NCBI GenBank assembly: GCA_013812485.1
Contig: JACCTJ010000227.1
Coordinates: 1 to 5,941 of the forward strand
DNA length: 5,941 nucleotides
Direction: 5' to 3'
Source of the DNA: Thermoleophilaceae bacterium
GTDB lineage: Bacteria; Actinomycetota; Thermoleophilia; Solirubrobacterales; Thermoleophilaceae
A program made the translations under genes and the position numbers. Shown here piece after piece: positions 5,598 to 5,941 of this stretch. Position 1 is the first letter of the stretch; each line of letters starts with the position of its first letter. The notes under the pieces were generated by a model that saw nothing but the letters and a program-made list of their open reading frames with translations, searched no databases and was not told the DNA's origin.

Positions 5598-5941
5598 TCA
5601 GAGCAACCGCATCGCCTCGTCGATCGGCGTCTCGCCGCCGATCACGTTGAACGTCTTACCGGTCGTGGTCTCGCCGGCGTCGAGCGTCGCCAGCAGCACG
5701 GCGGCCACGTCCTCGCGCGGGACCTCGCCGCGCTCGACATCCGGGCCCGCGGCTACGCGTCCGGTCCCCGGCTCGTCGGTCAGACCTCCCGGCCGGACGA
5801 TGGTGAAGTCGAGGCCGCTGCGGGCCAGCACCTGATCGGCCTCGGCCTTGGCCTCGAGGTAGGGCCGCATCTGCTCGCCTCCGGCCTCGGGGTCCCCCGC
5901 GCCCATGGCGCTGACCATCACGTAGCGACGGATGCCGGTGA
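5598..5941 (-). CDS. NAD(P)-binding atypical SDR, NmrA-like (C-terminal part, runs off the right edge)
   Basis: The minus-strand frame is open from the window edge to the TGA at 5598, giving 113 residues of C-terminus. It begins inside the conserved stretch GIRRYVMVSAMGA, so the true start and the N-terminal Rossmann GxxGxxG motif are beyond the window; the GTG and ATG codons at about 5921-5916 are internal. Further family features: YLEAKAEADQVLARSGLDFT, which carries a YxxxK catalytic-type motif and continues into IVRPGGLTDEPGTG, then REDVAAVLLATLD and GKTFNVIGGETPIDEAM. This order is typical of NAD(P)H-binding atypical short-chain dehydrogenases (the YwnB/NmrA-like group), which act as small oxidoreductases or as NADP-sensing proteins; the substrate cannot be inferred. 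It is convergent with the PPOX gene, with 51 bases between the stops and no convincing terminator there. Confidence 0.92.
   Translation of the reverse strand, partial: TGIRRYVMVSAMGAGDPEAGGEQMRPYLEAKAEADQVLARSGLDFTIVRPGGLTDEPGTGRVAAGPDVERGEVPREDVAAVLLATLDAGETTTGKTFNVIGGETPIDEAMRLL

Overview
The window is high-GC DNA with a tightly packed, bidirectional gene layout. The gene content (an actinobacterial-style UvrB, a DivIVA-domain coiled-coil protein, two enzymes of F420-associated families, and start codons placed just after TANNNT -10 boxes) suggests an actinomycetote, possibly a Thermoleophilia-like lineage. The phylum-level guess is inference from gene families and base composition; the class is weaker still.

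Layout, left to right: (1) minus strand, the N-terminal 105 codons of a DivIVA-domain protein that runs off the left edge; (2) minus strand, a complete uvrB (nucleotide excision repair) 71 bases upstream of it; (3) a roughly 70-base divergent promoter region with back-to-back -10 boxes and a strong GC-rich inverted repeat; (4) plus strand, a cupin-type dTDP-4-dehydrorhamnose 3,5-epimerase-family gene, interrupted by a one-base frameshift; (5) a convergent gap with a hairpin; (6) minus strand, a family 2 glycosyltransferase, preceded 22 bases upstream by (7) a luciferase-like (LLM) flavin/F420-type oxidoreductase, also frameshifted; (8) a short divergent gap; (9) plus strand, a PPOX-fold F420-type enzyme of the Rv0121 type, frameshifted near its end; (10) minus strand, the C-terminal part of an NmrA-like atypical SDR that runs off the right edge. 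There is no gene-free stretch longer than about 70 bases.

Functionally these are mostly housekeeping and accessory metabolic genes rather than one coherent pathway. UvrB is DNA repair. The epimerase and the glycosyltransferase could both serve surface-polysaccharide synthesis, but they are convergent and so not one operon. The LLM and PPOX genes form a divergent pair of probable F420/flavin oxidoreductases. No mobile element, CRISPR array, RNA gene or defence system was seen. The most notable points are the probably leaderless divergent uvrB/epimerase promoters with a shared palindrome, and three separate single-base frameshifts in otherwise well-conserved genes. The frameshifts look more like sequence or assembly errors than like gene decay.
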